This document shows, piece after piece, positions 13,601 through 25,951 of a DNA stretch of 64,000 nucleotides (position 1 is its first letter; every line of letters begins with the position of its first letter). Under the pieces are notes generated by a model. The model saw only the letters and a program-made list of their open reading frames with translations, searched no databases and was not told where the DNA came from. Source of the stretch: Tetrahymena thermophila SB210 (Eukaryota; Ciliophora; Oligohymenophorea; Hymenostomatida; Tetrahymenidae); NCBI RefSeq assembly GCF_000189635.1, contig NW_002476514.1, forward strand, positions 148,320 through 212,319, read 5' to 3'. The position numbers and the translations under genes were made by a program.

Positions 13601-14258
13601 TTAAGTAATTATTTAATTACTAGCTTTTCTTTCAAAAATTAATAATATTATTTTTTTTAAATAAAGCTTGCTTTTTTATTATTAATCTAAAATAAAATTG
13701 AATTTTTGTGAATAATATTCTTAAAATTTATTTTTATTAGTATGATTAAATAAATAATTCCATTTAATTATTGCTAACGAAAACTTCAGTAAAAAATACT
13801 CAATATTAAAAGCAATCAAGAAAGGTATAACGAAAATAACAAAATAAATGAAAAATAAATAAATTTCAACAAATATTAATATATTAATTAAAAACGTAAA
13901 TATGTTTTTATTATTAATTTATTTATTAAAGTCATTTATTAATTCTTTTATTTCTAATCTAAAAAGAAAAAAATATAGTTATAGCGAATAATAAATAAGA
14001 AATCAAATAAATCACTTGATTTATTTATAAATAGATTGTTATTTTAGTGAATATTCAATGCAGAGGCTGATTGGGTTTATCAAAATTTATTGAGAAAGCA
14101 AAAGAAATTTAAAACTTTTAAGTGGATTATAACTCTATTGATGAAAATGTAAAATAGAAGAATTATAATAATAAAAAATTTTTAAATAATAAATTAAGTT
14201 TTTGACAAAGTCATCACTGTATTTCTTACAAAAATACATCAAACAGATAAATAAGTAA
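10601..14258. other. Long gene-free AT-rich stretch
   Basis: About 3.7 kb between the divergent kinase and RING-CH genes, so it must hold the upstream regions of both. I saw no coding frame. A TATCAATCCTCATTAAT string at about 11135-11151 resembles sequence at 51971 and part of the candidate element at 18326. A short CT run lies near 13590. Confidence 0.5.
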
Positions 14259-15167
14259 ATGCTTTAGATGTTTAGCAGAAGAAAAAACTAATAATTTAAG
14301 GACGATAAGCCTTCAGATTCCAAGTTATCATTAGATGATAGCCAACAAACCACCATGGGCTAGGAGTGTTTTGAGAACAATTTAGCTAAAAAGTAGCATC
14401 ATTAAAAAAGTGATAACACTAAGCCTCTTGAGCAAGATAGGCAAGAAGAAGAAGATTAAGGCATTGGATGTAGAATATGCTTAGAAGAAAGTGAAGACAG
14501 AATGTCTGGAAAACTAGGGAACTACTGCAATTGCAAGGGATCAATTTCCAAACTTCATGTTAATTGCCTTGAAGTTTAACTGCAGCTTTAGTTTAAAGAT
14601 AGCGTGTAGCTTGAGAAGGAATTCCACTCTAAATGTGAACTCTGTTAATCTAAATACAGACTAAGCATTTCTAAAAGGGTCTACTTCAACCCTGCCAACT
14701 ATATCAAACAAAAAGCCACTTAAAAGAAGAAAATTCTTATGTTCTTGGTTGTGATTTTTGCTCTGTCATTCTACACTTCATATGTAGTGAATAAGCATAT
14801 TAAAGAGTATATTTGCTATCAAAACAGCTTAAACCATCCTTAGTTGTAAACAATTGAAGACTAGTAAAGCTAGAATTCTACTACTTAATAAATAGATAGT
14901 AAATTTCCTTCAATAGAGCAATTCGATTTGAAGAGCTATTTATCTAAAAATTCTTCTAATAAAATAAATGAAATTGATAAAAAGAGTAGCGATTTCAAAG
15001 ATAGCATACAAGTTACCTTAAGCTACCTCTTAATCGGATTCTTTTGCACCACAGCTCTCTTTTCTTTCATCATGCTTGGATATAATCTTTTTACTATCTT
15101 CCTTTATTTTGATGTCTACATCTCTAAAAAGAACCTCTAAATAGCAAAATAGGCTTAAGCAAAATGA
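14259..15167 (+). CDS. RING-CH (RINGv) membrane protein 1, MARCH-like E3 ligase candidate (302 aa)
   Basis: Single exon of 303 codons, TGA at 15165-15167. After an acidic, Q/K-rich N-terminus, a RING-CH domain starts at Cys71: CRICLEE, then NYCNCKG, KLHVNCLE and KCELC. The order C-x2-C / C-x-C / H-x2-C / C-x2-C is the RING-CH type that recruits ubiquitin-conjugating enzymes in MARCH proteins. A hydrophobic segment at about 162-178 (FLVVIFALSFYTSYVV) and a longer one at about 255-285 flank an N/Q/S-rich loop, so it is probably a two-pass membrane protein with the RING in the cytosol. Two paralogues lie downstream on the same strand, but this copy lacks their intron and has a much larger inter-membrane loop. 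Targets are unknown. Confidence 0.92.
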
Positions 15168-16614
15168 AATCTCTTTCACTCAATTTAAAATATGAGTTTA
15201 AGCTCAAGTTTTTTTATTCGATTACTATTCATTTTTATTAATTACCCAATTATATAGCCATAATATTGCTTCATTAAATCAAAAATAATACTTATTAAAG
15301 TCAACAAGTTAATATGAAAGTAAGTAAGCATACATACATGCTACATGAATGTTTAAATAGTAACAATGATATAAAAATAATAAAAATAATTAGCAAAGTA
15401 GCCTTAAATCATCTCATTCATGTAGGCAGTAGTCAATTTAGTGTTTTTTTGAAGTAATTTTCTAAAATTATCATATGTATTGGCAATAAAATAACATACA
15501 ATAATAATACATAATATTGAGCATTTAAAAATATTAGTAAGTAAATAATGTATTCATAGAATATGAATAAAAATAATCATGCTCATAAATAAATAGATAA
15601 AATATTTATATTAAAATGCATAAAAATAAAAAATGAATTTTTAAAAATATATTTATAAACCAAAAAAAATATTAGTTACTAATATATAAATAAATAGATA
15701 AATACTTTATTAATATATATATTTTATGAATAATATTTGCATATTACTTCAATCAAAAAGCAAAAAATATTAAATTTCAAATAATTTTTATCTACTAATT
15801 CATTCACTTAAATATTATAACCAGTATCCTTTTCCTAAACACTCTATCTTAATAATAAACAAAAGCAAATAGAAAAGTGTTTAAACTATATTCTTAATTT
15901 TTTGTGAAATATCATGTAAAATAAAGCAAATATTTAATTTTATTAAATTAAAAGAAATTTTATTTATTATTTATGTTCATGAAATACTATAAAAAATATA
16001 TTAAATTATTATTTTTCCAATATTTTATATAAATAATAGATTAAACAGGTTATTTTACAAAAAAAATACTATTTAAAAATATTTATATTTTATGAAAATT
16101 TATTTTTTATTTAATAGGAAAAAGATAAAACCAATTAAACTGATTGAAATATCAATGGAAAAATAATTTTTTTAAATTATTTTAGAGAAATTTAATATGA
16201 AAAAAACTCGAGATATATTAACATAGATAATTATTTTTTCTTTGATAAATTAACAATATTGTCTATTTTTATGCATATTAGGAGAGGCGTTTAATTAGAA
16301 TTTAAAAATTAAAAGATTTTAGAAATTAATTATTTCAGGCTAGTATTTATTTCAAATCAAAAAACAGAAAATTAAAATTTTTCAATTATTGCTTTTAGAA
16401 TTATTATGGTTTAAGTATTATGATTTATGATATAAAATTCCGTTTATTCAAGCAAATTGTTTTTTTTTGAATTATTTTAAAGTAGAAAGATAAATTTATA
16501 TCCATTTCAAGAATAAAAATTTGATGTTAATAACATAGATTAAAAAATTAATGATTAATAATTCTTTATATTAATTAAGTTAGACTCTTTAAAATAAATA
16601 AGATATTAAATCAA
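15168..16614. other. Gene-free AT-rich stretch
   Basis: Intergenic between two tandem RING-CH genes; no coding frame or repeat recognised. Confidence 0.5.
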
Positions 16615-18092
16615 ATGTAGAACAATATTGATAATTAATAACCATCAAGGAGTTAGGAGTAAATACAAAGGAGCAATATCAATATTGAAGTTGAAAATCC
16701 CTTAAGTTGCATTTAGACAAAAGTTGTGAGACTTAGCTAGAAATAGGTGATAAACAACTCTGATTCGAATAATTAAAACCGAACATGTAACAATAATCAT
16801 GAATAGCCATTTATAAAAATAAACTCTCAAGACAACCAATTAACAATGTAAAGTCAAGAGATTCCAAGTGAAAACGTGAATATTTAGCTTGATGGTTATG
16901 ACATAAATAATAAATAAAAGAATAATAGCCAAAAAAATATAGATTAACAAGAGTAAAATGAAAATATAAAAAACAGCAAAGAGATCTAGCTTGTAGAAGT
17001 AAAAGAAATTAGCCAAAACAAACTTCAAAAAGGTGATATAGAATAATAACTTTAAGGTAAAAATGAAAGCAGAAATTAAGAAGAAGAGTAATAAATATGC
17101 AGAATTTGCTTGGATGGACAGATAGATTAATGCTCTGAAACAGAACTTCTAAATGTTTGCGAGTGTAAAGGTTCCTTATAGTACATCCATAAAAATTGCC
17201 TTTGGTTGCAGCTTTCTAGTAAAGTTAAATTAGATGAATTTGAAAGAAACAAACAGTAATTTATATGTGAATTGTGCAAGAATCCTTATAGAATTAACGT
17301 TGGAGTAAAATGCGCATTTTAAAGCTTAGATAAATTCAAATAAAGCATAAAAGACTAGATTAAATAAATCCTCATCTTTCTCAGTTTATTTACAGTTAAT
17401 GCCGCCATAGCATTACTCATTATCAAGTAATAAATAAATCAATTAATCATTTTTAAACCTGAATTATCTTTAATTTAACTTCCTTTAAAAAGAAAAAGAA
17501 AATTTAATTATTTGATTAAATAACCAGTAAAATTAAAAACTTTTAATTAATTTCTAATAAACTTACTCAATGAAAATGTTAATTGATTGATATTTTTATT
17601 ATTTCTTCACTCATTTATTTCTAATACAAAAATTATCCAAAAATTTAAATAAATATGAGAATAAACTCTTAAATAGAAATTATTTTTAGACTTTATTAGA
17701 AAAGAGTTTATTTGAAAAAATTAAAATTGCATTTTAAGAATAAACTTAAATAAAAACTTAATTTCACCAAAAAGGATTTTTGATCTTACAGAATTTTAAA
17801 AACTTTCTATTAATTAATATTTTAAAACGTATAAAATAGTTTGATTGAGCAAGAAAGTTAGAGTTAAAAGTCATCAACATTAGGTTTTCTATTTTATATA
17901 TTTGTCTCTTTTATTACAACTGCCTGTTTTGCTAGCTTCTTAGTTTTGATACACATCTTTATAAAAGCAGGACTAAGAAGAAAAGTAGCACTTCTTAAAA
18001 TATTTAAAAAGAAAGAAGACTATGTTAATATCTGCCAGTAAAAAAATAATTAATAATAAATTTAATAACAAAATATTGAAGTAACAAAATGA
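16615..18092 (+). CDS. RING-CH membrane protein 2 (348 aa, two exons)
   Basis: Exons 16615-17426 and 17858-18092, total 349 codons including TGA; a 431-base phase-2 intron (GTAATAAAT to AAAG). The N-terminal 160 residues are polar and N/Q/E-rich. The RING-CH domain starts at Cys162: CRICLDG, NVCECKG, YIHKNCLW and FICELCKNPYR, giving all eight metal ligands in RING-CH order. One hydrophobic segment lies just before the splice site (ILIFLSLFTVNAAIALLII) and another at the start of exon 2 (GFLFYIFVSFITTACF and onward), followed by a short basic then Q/N-rich cytosolic tail. RING-CH protein 3 has its first ligand at the same residue number and an intron at the same place and phase, so the two are direct duplicates. 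Predicted membrane E3 ubiquitin ligase; target unknown. Confidence 0.92.
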
Positions 18093-19580
18093 ATTAAAAA
18101 ACGAACAAATTAAATAAGATATCACTTTAGTAAATTACTCTATGAAAATTAATCATTATTTTGTTTATTTCTACTTATGTACATAATCTATATTAAAACA
18201 AAATTTCGTTTCTATTCATATATGTTCTTAATTTATTATTTACAATAAAAATTATGGTTAATACTTATTTCAATATATAAAAAGGTAAAGTTTATTTATA
18301 ATATATTTTTGTACTTAAATATTATATACCGTAAATCCTCATTAATTCTCACCCATTTAAATTTTCACCATTTATTCCGAAATTTTGAAAAATTTTTTCA
18401 AAAAATAACAGTACCACAAAGTATTTTTTCGATTATCGATGAAGAGTCGGTATCGTTTTTAGTATTTATTTTAGTAATAAAATATTTTATAAATATAGAA
18501 TATATTTATAGCATTATTTTAGTTCTATCTTTACTTTTTATTGATCTATTAATTACATATTTATCAATTTAAATTTTTATATAAAACCTTATACTTTTTG
18601 CTCATACTTTCATACTCAATAAGAAATTATTAAAATTTAGGTAGTTATCTCTTAAACATATTTTAGGGAAACTAATTTTTGATAAATCATTTAGTGAAGA
18701 AAAATTTATAGTGGATATATTTTTTCATTCATTTTATAAATAATTACTTTTTATTAGTAAAAGTAAAAATGTATTTGGTTTTTCCTTAATTAATAATAAA
18801 TATTTTAGATACTTATTTTGATTTTCTCTTTTTCCTATCTCAAAAATTAATTACAAGTCATTTTAATTTGGTTCAAGTACATGAAACAAATAAATATTGA
18901 AAAAACAAAGAAAGGATGAATTTTGAAAAATTATTAGGAGATAATTATATCTCATAACTATCAATTTTATTATCTTTTTTAGATAAGAGAAATTCTTCAG
19001 ATACTCCCAACTCATATCAAAATTAAAAATTTGATATTAAAATAATTTTTGAATGCTTAATTTTTATATTTTAATTGATTATCATTTTGAGGCTTAACTT
19101 AATTTTGAGACATTTACTTTTCTTTCAAGTAACTTTATTGGATAGGAGTAAAAAATTAAATATAAAAGCAAAAAACAAAAAAATGAATGTAACAATTTAA
19201 GATAAATTTATAGATGGGTTTTTAGCTTGAATTAAAATTGGTGTTGTAAAAAAAAATTATGGCATATTTTGAATATTTCAAAAGTAAATAACAAACAAAC
19301 AAAATAACAAAAATTAATATATACAGATATTCATGTAAAGTAACAAACAATTTTTTGAATGATCTAACAAATTTCTGATGTAAAAATGAATGAATAAATT
19401 AATAGAGAAGAAATATGAAAAAACAATTTTTAATAATCCTTATCAGATTAATTCATTTAAAACTTCAAAAAGTGAATGGGATGCTTGAGATACAGTAAAG
19501 ATTTATTGCAAAAATATTTAATAAAATTGAAGGTAATAAAAAATAATAAATTAATTGATTTTTTTTTAATTACATAAAAA
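18093..19580. other. Gene-free stretch holding a small candidate mobile element
   Basis: No gene seen. The only distinctive piece is the less AT-rich block listed separately at 18326-18453. Confidence 0.45.
18326..18453. mobile_element. Candidate MITE-like element (about 130 bp, imperfect terminal inverted repeats)
   Basis: The block begins ATACCGTAAATCCTCATTAA. Its end, read on the other strand, begins ATACCGACTCTTCATCGATA. The two ends share ATACCG and a CTCAT/CTTCAT core as imperfect inverted termini. It is richer in G+C than its surroundings and contains an inner near-palindrome (AAATTTTGAAAAATTTTTT...). There is no coding capacity and no target-site duplication I could confirm. It could equally be a chance feature or a remnant of a larger element. 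Confidence 0.3.
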
Positions 19581-21033
19581 ATGACTTCTCATTTACCTAT
19601 TTCATTAGTCTAGTTAGATAAAAATCTTAAGGAAAGTTTAGATTCCTATTAAGTATCTAAAGAAAAAGGCTTAGCGGATGATAATATTGGACATTTAAAT
19701 TAAATAACAATTCAAACTGAAATAAATTCAAACGAAGATTCCAATTTGAATTGCAAATAGCATCAACATGACTAAAAATAAAAAAAAAATATATTAATTA
19801 GTAGCAAATATGAATAAAATATTTAAAAATCATATAGGTCTTCTCAAGATCTAGATCGTCCTGATTAAAAATAATAAATAGGAAATATAAATAAAATTAG
19901 ATCTCCTTATCTTACAAAAATATGCTCTTCGCCAAATTTAGTTTGTCAGAGTGGAAATTCTTAATTTGAAAAAACAGATTTCGTTTGTTTAGAAATGAAA
20001 AATGTGAAAGATAATAGGTTTTGTTAAGACAATAGAGAAAATAAAGCAGAGGAATAAGTATATTGCAGAATATGTTTAGATTCTCAAAGTGATTCAGAAA
20101 CAGGTTAGCTTTAAAATGTTTGCAGCTGCAATGGATCACTTAAATATATCCATCATCAATGTTTATGGTATTATATAGAGAAAAAAATAAATAACTAAAT
20201 TGAGTAAAGTTTTCCTTTACAAGTTCAATGTGAGCTGTGCAAAGAATCCTACAGAATATAATTTGAAATGATCACTCAAGCAAATCCTGCATAAGTTGTC
20301 AAACAAAACTTTATTAGACAATCTTAGCCCTACTCATTGTTCTTTATCTTAATCTTTGTTCTATTTATTATCTCAGTAATACTATTCCAGTAAATAATTA
20401 ATTAATTAATAAGCTAACTTACTAACCTTTTTTACTAATTCATCTATTCATTTCTATTAAATTGTTGAATGAAAGAAGAATATACAAAATTTCATTTCTT
20501 TCTAAAAATTTTTCAACTTATTTTCGAAATACTTTCAAATAAACAAATTTAATTTAAAATCATCTCTAATTCTTAAATATTTTTTAAACTTCTAATTCTA
20601 TTGAAATAAGAGAAAATAATACAAATTATCTGATTAATATAGATTTTTTTTTAATAAAAAATAAAAATATTAGAGTTGAATAAATAAAATTTGTTTTACA
20701 TTTTAAGAACAAACATACATTTTATCTAATAGTGTCATAAATTTTTAAGAATTAAAATTATTTAATAATTAATTATTTTAATAAAAAAGGAGAGCTGTTT
20801 AGGAAAGTAAAGTAGATGTGTCTGTGCTTATTACTTATTTTTTCTTTTCATTTGCAATGACTAGTGTTGTAGTTAGTATTTTATTTATTATATACATATT
20901 TTATTGTAGTTACTTTAGTTAAGCTTTAGTAATAAAGAAGATATTTCCTTCTATTTAAGAATATTAGGAATATATTTAAAAGTGCAAATAGTTGCTTTAA
21001 AAAAATAACAAAATGATTGATTAGTCAAAGTGA
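19581..21033 (+). CDS. RING-CH membrane protein 3 (350 aa, two exons)
   Basis: Exons 19581-20389 and 20790-21033, 351 codons including TGA; a 400-base phase-2 intron (GTAAATAATT to AAAAAG). The N-terminal 160 residues are polar and Q/N/S/D-rich. The RING-CH domain begins at Cys162: CRICLDSQ, NVCSCNG, YIHHQCLW and VQCELCKESYR, with all eight ligands. Hydrophobic segments follow before the splice site (SLFFILIFVLFIISVILF) and in exon 2 (VSVLITYFFFSFAMTSVVV and onward), predicting two membrane passes with the RING in the cytosol. Equal length, equal RING position and an identical intron site make it a paralogue of the gene at 16615-18092. Predicted MARCH-type E3 ligase; substrate unknown. Confidence 0.92.
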
Positions 21034-21776
21034 AATTGTATTTAATGATATAGTTATTATTGAATACTAAAAAATTGTATATAATTAATAATTCAAGACA
21101 AGCAGGTTATATCTGAATTAATATTTATTATAATACCTTAATTTATATATCTATGTAAATGTATAATTAATTATTATTACTATAATTCTAATAATCCTCT
21201 GATTATAATATTTAATGAGCGAAATAAGTAACAATTTATGCTAAAACTTTAATATATAATCAATGCCTATTATTTATTTTCATCCTTTTAATAAAATCTT
21301 TATTCAAAATACGGTGAAGGTTTTTTCAAATAAATCCTAAAACAAGAAACTAAATAATTACTTACAATATTAAACGCCAATATAACTTATAAAGCAATTT
21401 TATTATTATTTTCTTATAGAAAACAATTATTTATCATAAAATAATAGATTTTGTTAAAATTTGATATAGATTATATTTGAATTAATTCTTTTAATCAGTG
21501 TCTACTTTATTTTTTTAAATTTTACTAAGATTTATTAATTATTTATGTATATAAATTCTGATCAAGAAAATTATAAGAATAATCTGCTTGATTCTTAACA
21601 GATAATATAATTAATTAATTTACAAATGAAAATACCCTATTTTTCTATATAATTATTGGCACATTAAAAACTAAATTCACCAAGACGAAATCAAATAATA
21701 ATTTAATTAACATAAAAATAAATCAATAATAGAAACTACTTTACAATCAATCACTTAACATAATAATAAAATCAAA
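21034..21776. other. Gene-free AT-rich stretch
   Basis: Intergenic, no recognisable content. It does not resemble the sequence upstream of the second NYN/UBA copy (ending at 24320), so the two paralogues have unrelated 5' flanks. Confidence 0.5.
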
Positions 21777-22823
21777 ATGAATCAAAATATATTTTTAAGT
21801 TAACCATTAGAAGTATAGCCAACTAGATGCGAAAGATGTATCTAAAGGATTCAAGCTAAGATAGAAAACCTTGGCTACCAAAATCAATACCAAGCTATCA
21901 AAAGTGAAGGGTTCGAAGATGACAAAAAAATACTTAAAGCTCTCAAAAAGAATAAGGGAGATCTCAATCTTGCTCTTCAATTTATCAAAGAAGCTCCTCA
22001 AAAGAAAATTAAAAAGTAAAAAGATTCTCAAAATCAATCAGATTTAATGGAAACTGAATCTAAAAAATGCAACAAAAAGTGCAAGGCTGATAAAAAGGAG
22101 AAACCTAATGTTGATAAAGAGCAAAAAAAAAATGAAAGAGCTTTAGAGCGTAAGTAACAAAAACTCTAAAAAATGATCGAAGAATTCCCTCAATTCAAAG
22201 ATTTCAATCAAAAGATGATTCAAGAAGGATTTGAAGATGTCAAGAAAAACTTCAGAGCTCTCAAGAAAAATGAAGGAGATGAACAAAAAGCATTTTCTCA
22301 CTTAAAGCATAAGTTAATCCTCCAAAATCTTCAACTTTGCAAGACATTCTCAAAGGGAGAAATCCAAAAGCTCTATCTTGACTGCAACAATTGCTTTTTC
22401 TTAGAATCAAACTTCCTTAAATTAGCCAAGAATGGCAATTACAAAGAAATTGAGTAGAAAATTGCAACTCTTTTGAATTTGTTTTAAAGTTGCTATGGAA
22501 GCCAAATTGAAATCGTCTTGGTTTTTGATAACTCAAAGTTAGTTAAAGACGAAAAAGCTTGTGCTGGATTTGCCTCTTAAGATTTCAAATTGATAAGTGC
22601 AAGACCTCAATTCTACATAGCTGATGATGCTATTGTTCATTTTGCTTCTTAAGAAAGTTTGGAGAACTAAAATGGTATCCTCTATGTTACCAGTGACCGT
22701 TTACTCTAAGCTCGTTTAGTAGAACAAAATGCTAAGAAGATCATGACTTCTAAGTGTTTCTTCAACATTATGAAGGAGGATTTCATTGGAAGCAAATCTT
22801 ATTTCGCAGTGATTGAAAATTGA
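21777..22823 (+). CDS. UBA-like / NYN-PIN nuclease-like protein, copy 1 (348 aa)
   Basis: Single exon, 349 codons including TGA. A CERC motif near residue 23 leads into a UBA-like helical unit (AIKSEGFEDDKKILKALKKN and on to about residue 75). A Lys-rich linker and a second UBA-like unit (EGFEDVKKNFRALKKNEGDE, about 145-165) follow. The C-terminal half fits the NYN/YacP-type PIN fold: KLYLDCNNCF near 197 (first Asp plus the D-x-x-N pattern), VLVFDNS near 246, YIADDAIVHFA near 280, and ILYVTSDRLLQ near 300. These supply the acidic residues expected of a metal-dependent ribonuclease. Likely role: RNA cleavage or binding linked to ubiquitin recognition (inference). Copy 2 lies 2541 bases downstream and is nearly identical from about codon 20 onward. 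Confidence 0.88.
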
Positions 22824-23085
22824 AAAACCAATTAATCAATCTAACAATAACTTAATTAAGGAAGCAATTTTATAACTCATTTTAGCTCCTTAAAATAATA
22901 AAATAAATTGAAAGCATGAAAATATATTCATGAGTTAGATCTCTTTCTAAAATTCAGAATGAATTATAATTTAGAAAGAATAAAATGAGTTAAATCTAAA
23001 GGGTGGGTGGTTGGCATCAAAATTAATAACTTTAAATCAATATTATTATTATTAATATTCAAATAACAAAAATATTTTGGATCTA
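21833..23085 (+). repeat. Tandem duplicated block, unit 1
   Basis: From about 21833 (within codons 19-22 of copy 1) through the 3' flank to about 23085 the sequence matches unit 2 at an offset of 2541 bases with only scattered changes. The matching 3' flank includes a GGGTGGGTGGTTGGCATC string. Similarity stops abruptly inside the 5' coding region and fades downstream in TTA/ATT repeats. Confidence 0.9.
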
Positions 23086-24320
23086 AGAATTATTAACAAC
23101 TAATTCTAAAATAATTTGATAAAGTTATTATTATTATATATAAATAATCATATACATAAATATACATATATATATCATTTACAAATTAATCTTGTTATGA
23201 ATTATAAATATTGAACAAAAATTAAATGAATTTCTTTTTTTAGAATCTTAAAAGTAATGTTTGTTTAAAATATTTAAAACAAATTAACTAACTAACTAAG
23301 CATTATCTTTTTTAAATAATATAAATTAATATACTTTAAAAAATATAAATTTTTAAATGAAAAATAATTTTTTAGATAAGTCAATTAATTAGTAAGTTTA
23401 AAACTATATTATAATCTAAATTAATTAATAAATAAAGTTTCAAGATTTAACTTTAAATAAATATAATTTGATAAAAATATAAATAAAAAAGTTTTATAAT
23501 ATTGTTTCTCATATTTTAACATCCATCTTTAAAACTAAAAAATTTAAAGTATTTAAAAAAATATAATTTTTTTCATCAAATAGAAATATTTACTGATAAA
23601 ATACAAAATATAAAAATTATAGTATAAAAAATTAAGAATTTTTATTAAACTTTTTATTAGTTTGACTTATCAATGAAAAGTTGGTTGATAATTTTTTTAG
23701 AGTTTATTAAATTTTAAGTATTTAATAATTGATTATTTTAATTTAAATAATATATGCCTAATATAATTTAGAAATATTATTAAAGTTTTCCTCTAAAACA
23801 TATATTTTTAAGATAATATAAATAGTGCTTTAACTTTAATAATTCATATGATAAAATGTATTTTATTTATATTTTTCTTTTTTGTTTTTTTGAAGACAAC
23901 TTACTTATACATTTAATAATATTGAATCTTAAATAAAACATTAAAAGAATTAATTTATTTTGAAAGTCATAAAATACATTAATTTTTATATAGAAAAATA
24001 TATCACTTACTTAATTCTATATTAACATAAAATAGAAAATCCCTCTTTAATCTAATTATTTTTAAAAACTAGTTATCTATCATAATATTATCAATACTAT
24101 GGAAAAGATTTTTTATTTATCAATATATATAATTCTGATCAAAAATTCTAAGAAGTAGTATGGATTTGCTTTCATTCTGCTATCATTTTCTATTTTTCTA
24201 TACATTTTTCTTTGCCTTTAAAAACTTGTCTCAAAAATTAATAAGTTTATTAATAATTAAACAATAAAATAAAAACAATTAATTTCAAAAAACAATCAAC
24301 TTAAATCATAATAAAAAAAA
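22824..24320. other. Spacer between the NYN/UBA duplicates
   Basis: The first 260 bases belong to the duplicated 3' flank. The rest is very AT-rich without recognisable genes and contains the unshared upstream region of copy 2. Confidence 0.55.
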
Positions 24321-25364
24321 ATGAGCGAAATTATTTCCATAAACTAAGAAGAGTTCAAAAAAATAAAATGTGAAAAATGTATCTTAAGGATTCAAGCTAA
24401 GATTGAAAGCCTTGGTTACCAAAATCAATACCAAGCTATCAAAAGTGAAGGGTTCGAAGATGACAAAAAAATACTTAAAGCTCTCAAAAAGAATAAGGGA
24501 GATCTCAATCTTGCTCTTCAATTTATCAAAGAAGCTCCTCAAAAGAAAATTAAAAAGTAAAAAGATTCTCAAAATCAATCAGATTTAATGGAAACTGAAT
24601 CTAAAAAATGCAACAAAAAGTGCAAGGCTGATAAAAAGTAGAAACCTAATGTTGATAAAGAGCAAAAAAAAAATGAAAGAGCTTTAGAGCGTAAGTAACA
24701 AAAACTCTAAAAAATGATCGAAGAATTCCCTCAATTCAAAGATTTCAATCAAAAGATGATTCAAGAAGGATTTGAAGATGTCAAGAAAAACTTCAGAGCT
24801 CTCAAGAAAAATGAAGGAGATGAGCAAAAAGCATTTTCTCACTTAAAGCATAAGTTAATCCTCCAAAATCTTCAACTTTGCAAGACATTCTCAAAGGGAG
24901 AAATCCAAAAGCTCTATCTTGACTGCAACAATTGCTTTTTCTTAGAATCAAACTTCCTTAAATTAGCCAAGAATGGCAATTACAAAAAAATTGAGTAGAA
25001 TATTGCAACTCTTTTGAATTTGTTTTAAAGTTGCTATGGAAGCCAAATTGAAATCGTCTTGGTTTTTGATAACTCAAAGTTAGTTAAAGACGAAAAAGCT
25101 TGTGCTGGATTTGCCTCTTAAGATTTCAAATTGATAAGTGCAAGACCTTAATTCTACATAGCTGATGATGCTATTGTTCATTTTGCTTCTTAAGAAAGTT
25201 TGGAGAACTAAAATGGTATCCTCTATGTTACCAGTGACCGTTTACTCTAAGCTCGTTTGGTAGAACAAAATGCTAAGAAGATCATGACTTCTAAGTGTTT
25301 CTTCAACATTATGAAGGAGGATTTCATTGGAAGCAAATCTTATTTAGCAGTGATTGAAAATTGA
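24321..25364 (+). CDS. UBA-like / NYN-PIN nuclease-like protein, copy 2 (347 aa)
   Basis: Single exon, 348 codons including TGA. The first 20 or so residues (MSEIISINQEEFKKIKCEKC) differ entirely from copy 1 apart from the Cys pair; after that the proteins are nearly identical. The two UBA-like units and the NYN/PIN acidic motifs (LYLDCNN, VFDNS, ADD, TSDR) are all kept, so both copies should be active if either is. Differences include GAG to TAG (Glu to Gln) in the linker, CAA to TAA (silent in this code) before FYIADD, and Phe to Leu near the end. The abrupt loss of similarity within the 5' coding region suggests duplication captured a new 5' end, or gene conversion keeps only the body alike. 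Confidence 0.88.
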
Positions 25365-25625
25365 AAAACCAATTAATCAATCTAACAATAACTTAATTAA
25401 GGAAGCAATTTTATAACTCATTTTAGCTCCTTAAAATAATAAAATAAATTGAAAGCATGAAAATATATTCATGAGTTAGATCTCTTTCTAAAATTCAGAA
25501 TGAATAATAATTTAGAAAGAATAAAATGAGTTAAATCTAAAGGGTGGGTGGTTGGCATCAAAATTAATAACTTTAAATCAATATTATTATTAATATTCAA
25601 ATAAAAAAATATTTTGGATAAATGA
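24371..25625 (+). repeat. Tandem duplicated block, unit 2
   Basis: Second unit of the 2541-base-offset duplication; covers codon 17 or so of copy 2 to about 260 bases past its stop. Confidence 0.9.
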
Positions 25626-25951
25626 ATTATTAGTAAATAAAATAATTAATTCGTAAATAATTTGATAAAGTTATTAATATTATATATATAAATATATTAT
25701 TAATGAGGAATAAATATCACTTATATCAAATTCTTATTAAAAACAATCATTGATAGTAAGTCTATTTTTTATTTTTTCTATCTCATACATTGCATATTTC
25801 AAATTATTTTATTGAAATTTATTTATACTTTAAATGTTTTATAAGATAAATATGAATGAAATCATCTTAAATGAATTTATTTATAAACAAAATAATATTA
25901 AAGACAGTAAAATCAAAAATCTATTTACAAATACAAACATAATATAAAAAC
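25365..25951. other. Convergent intergenic stretch
   Basis: Lies between convergent genes (NYN/UBA copy 2 and the aspartyl protease). It holds the shared 3' flank of the duplication and then AT-rich sequence only. Confidence 0.5.
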
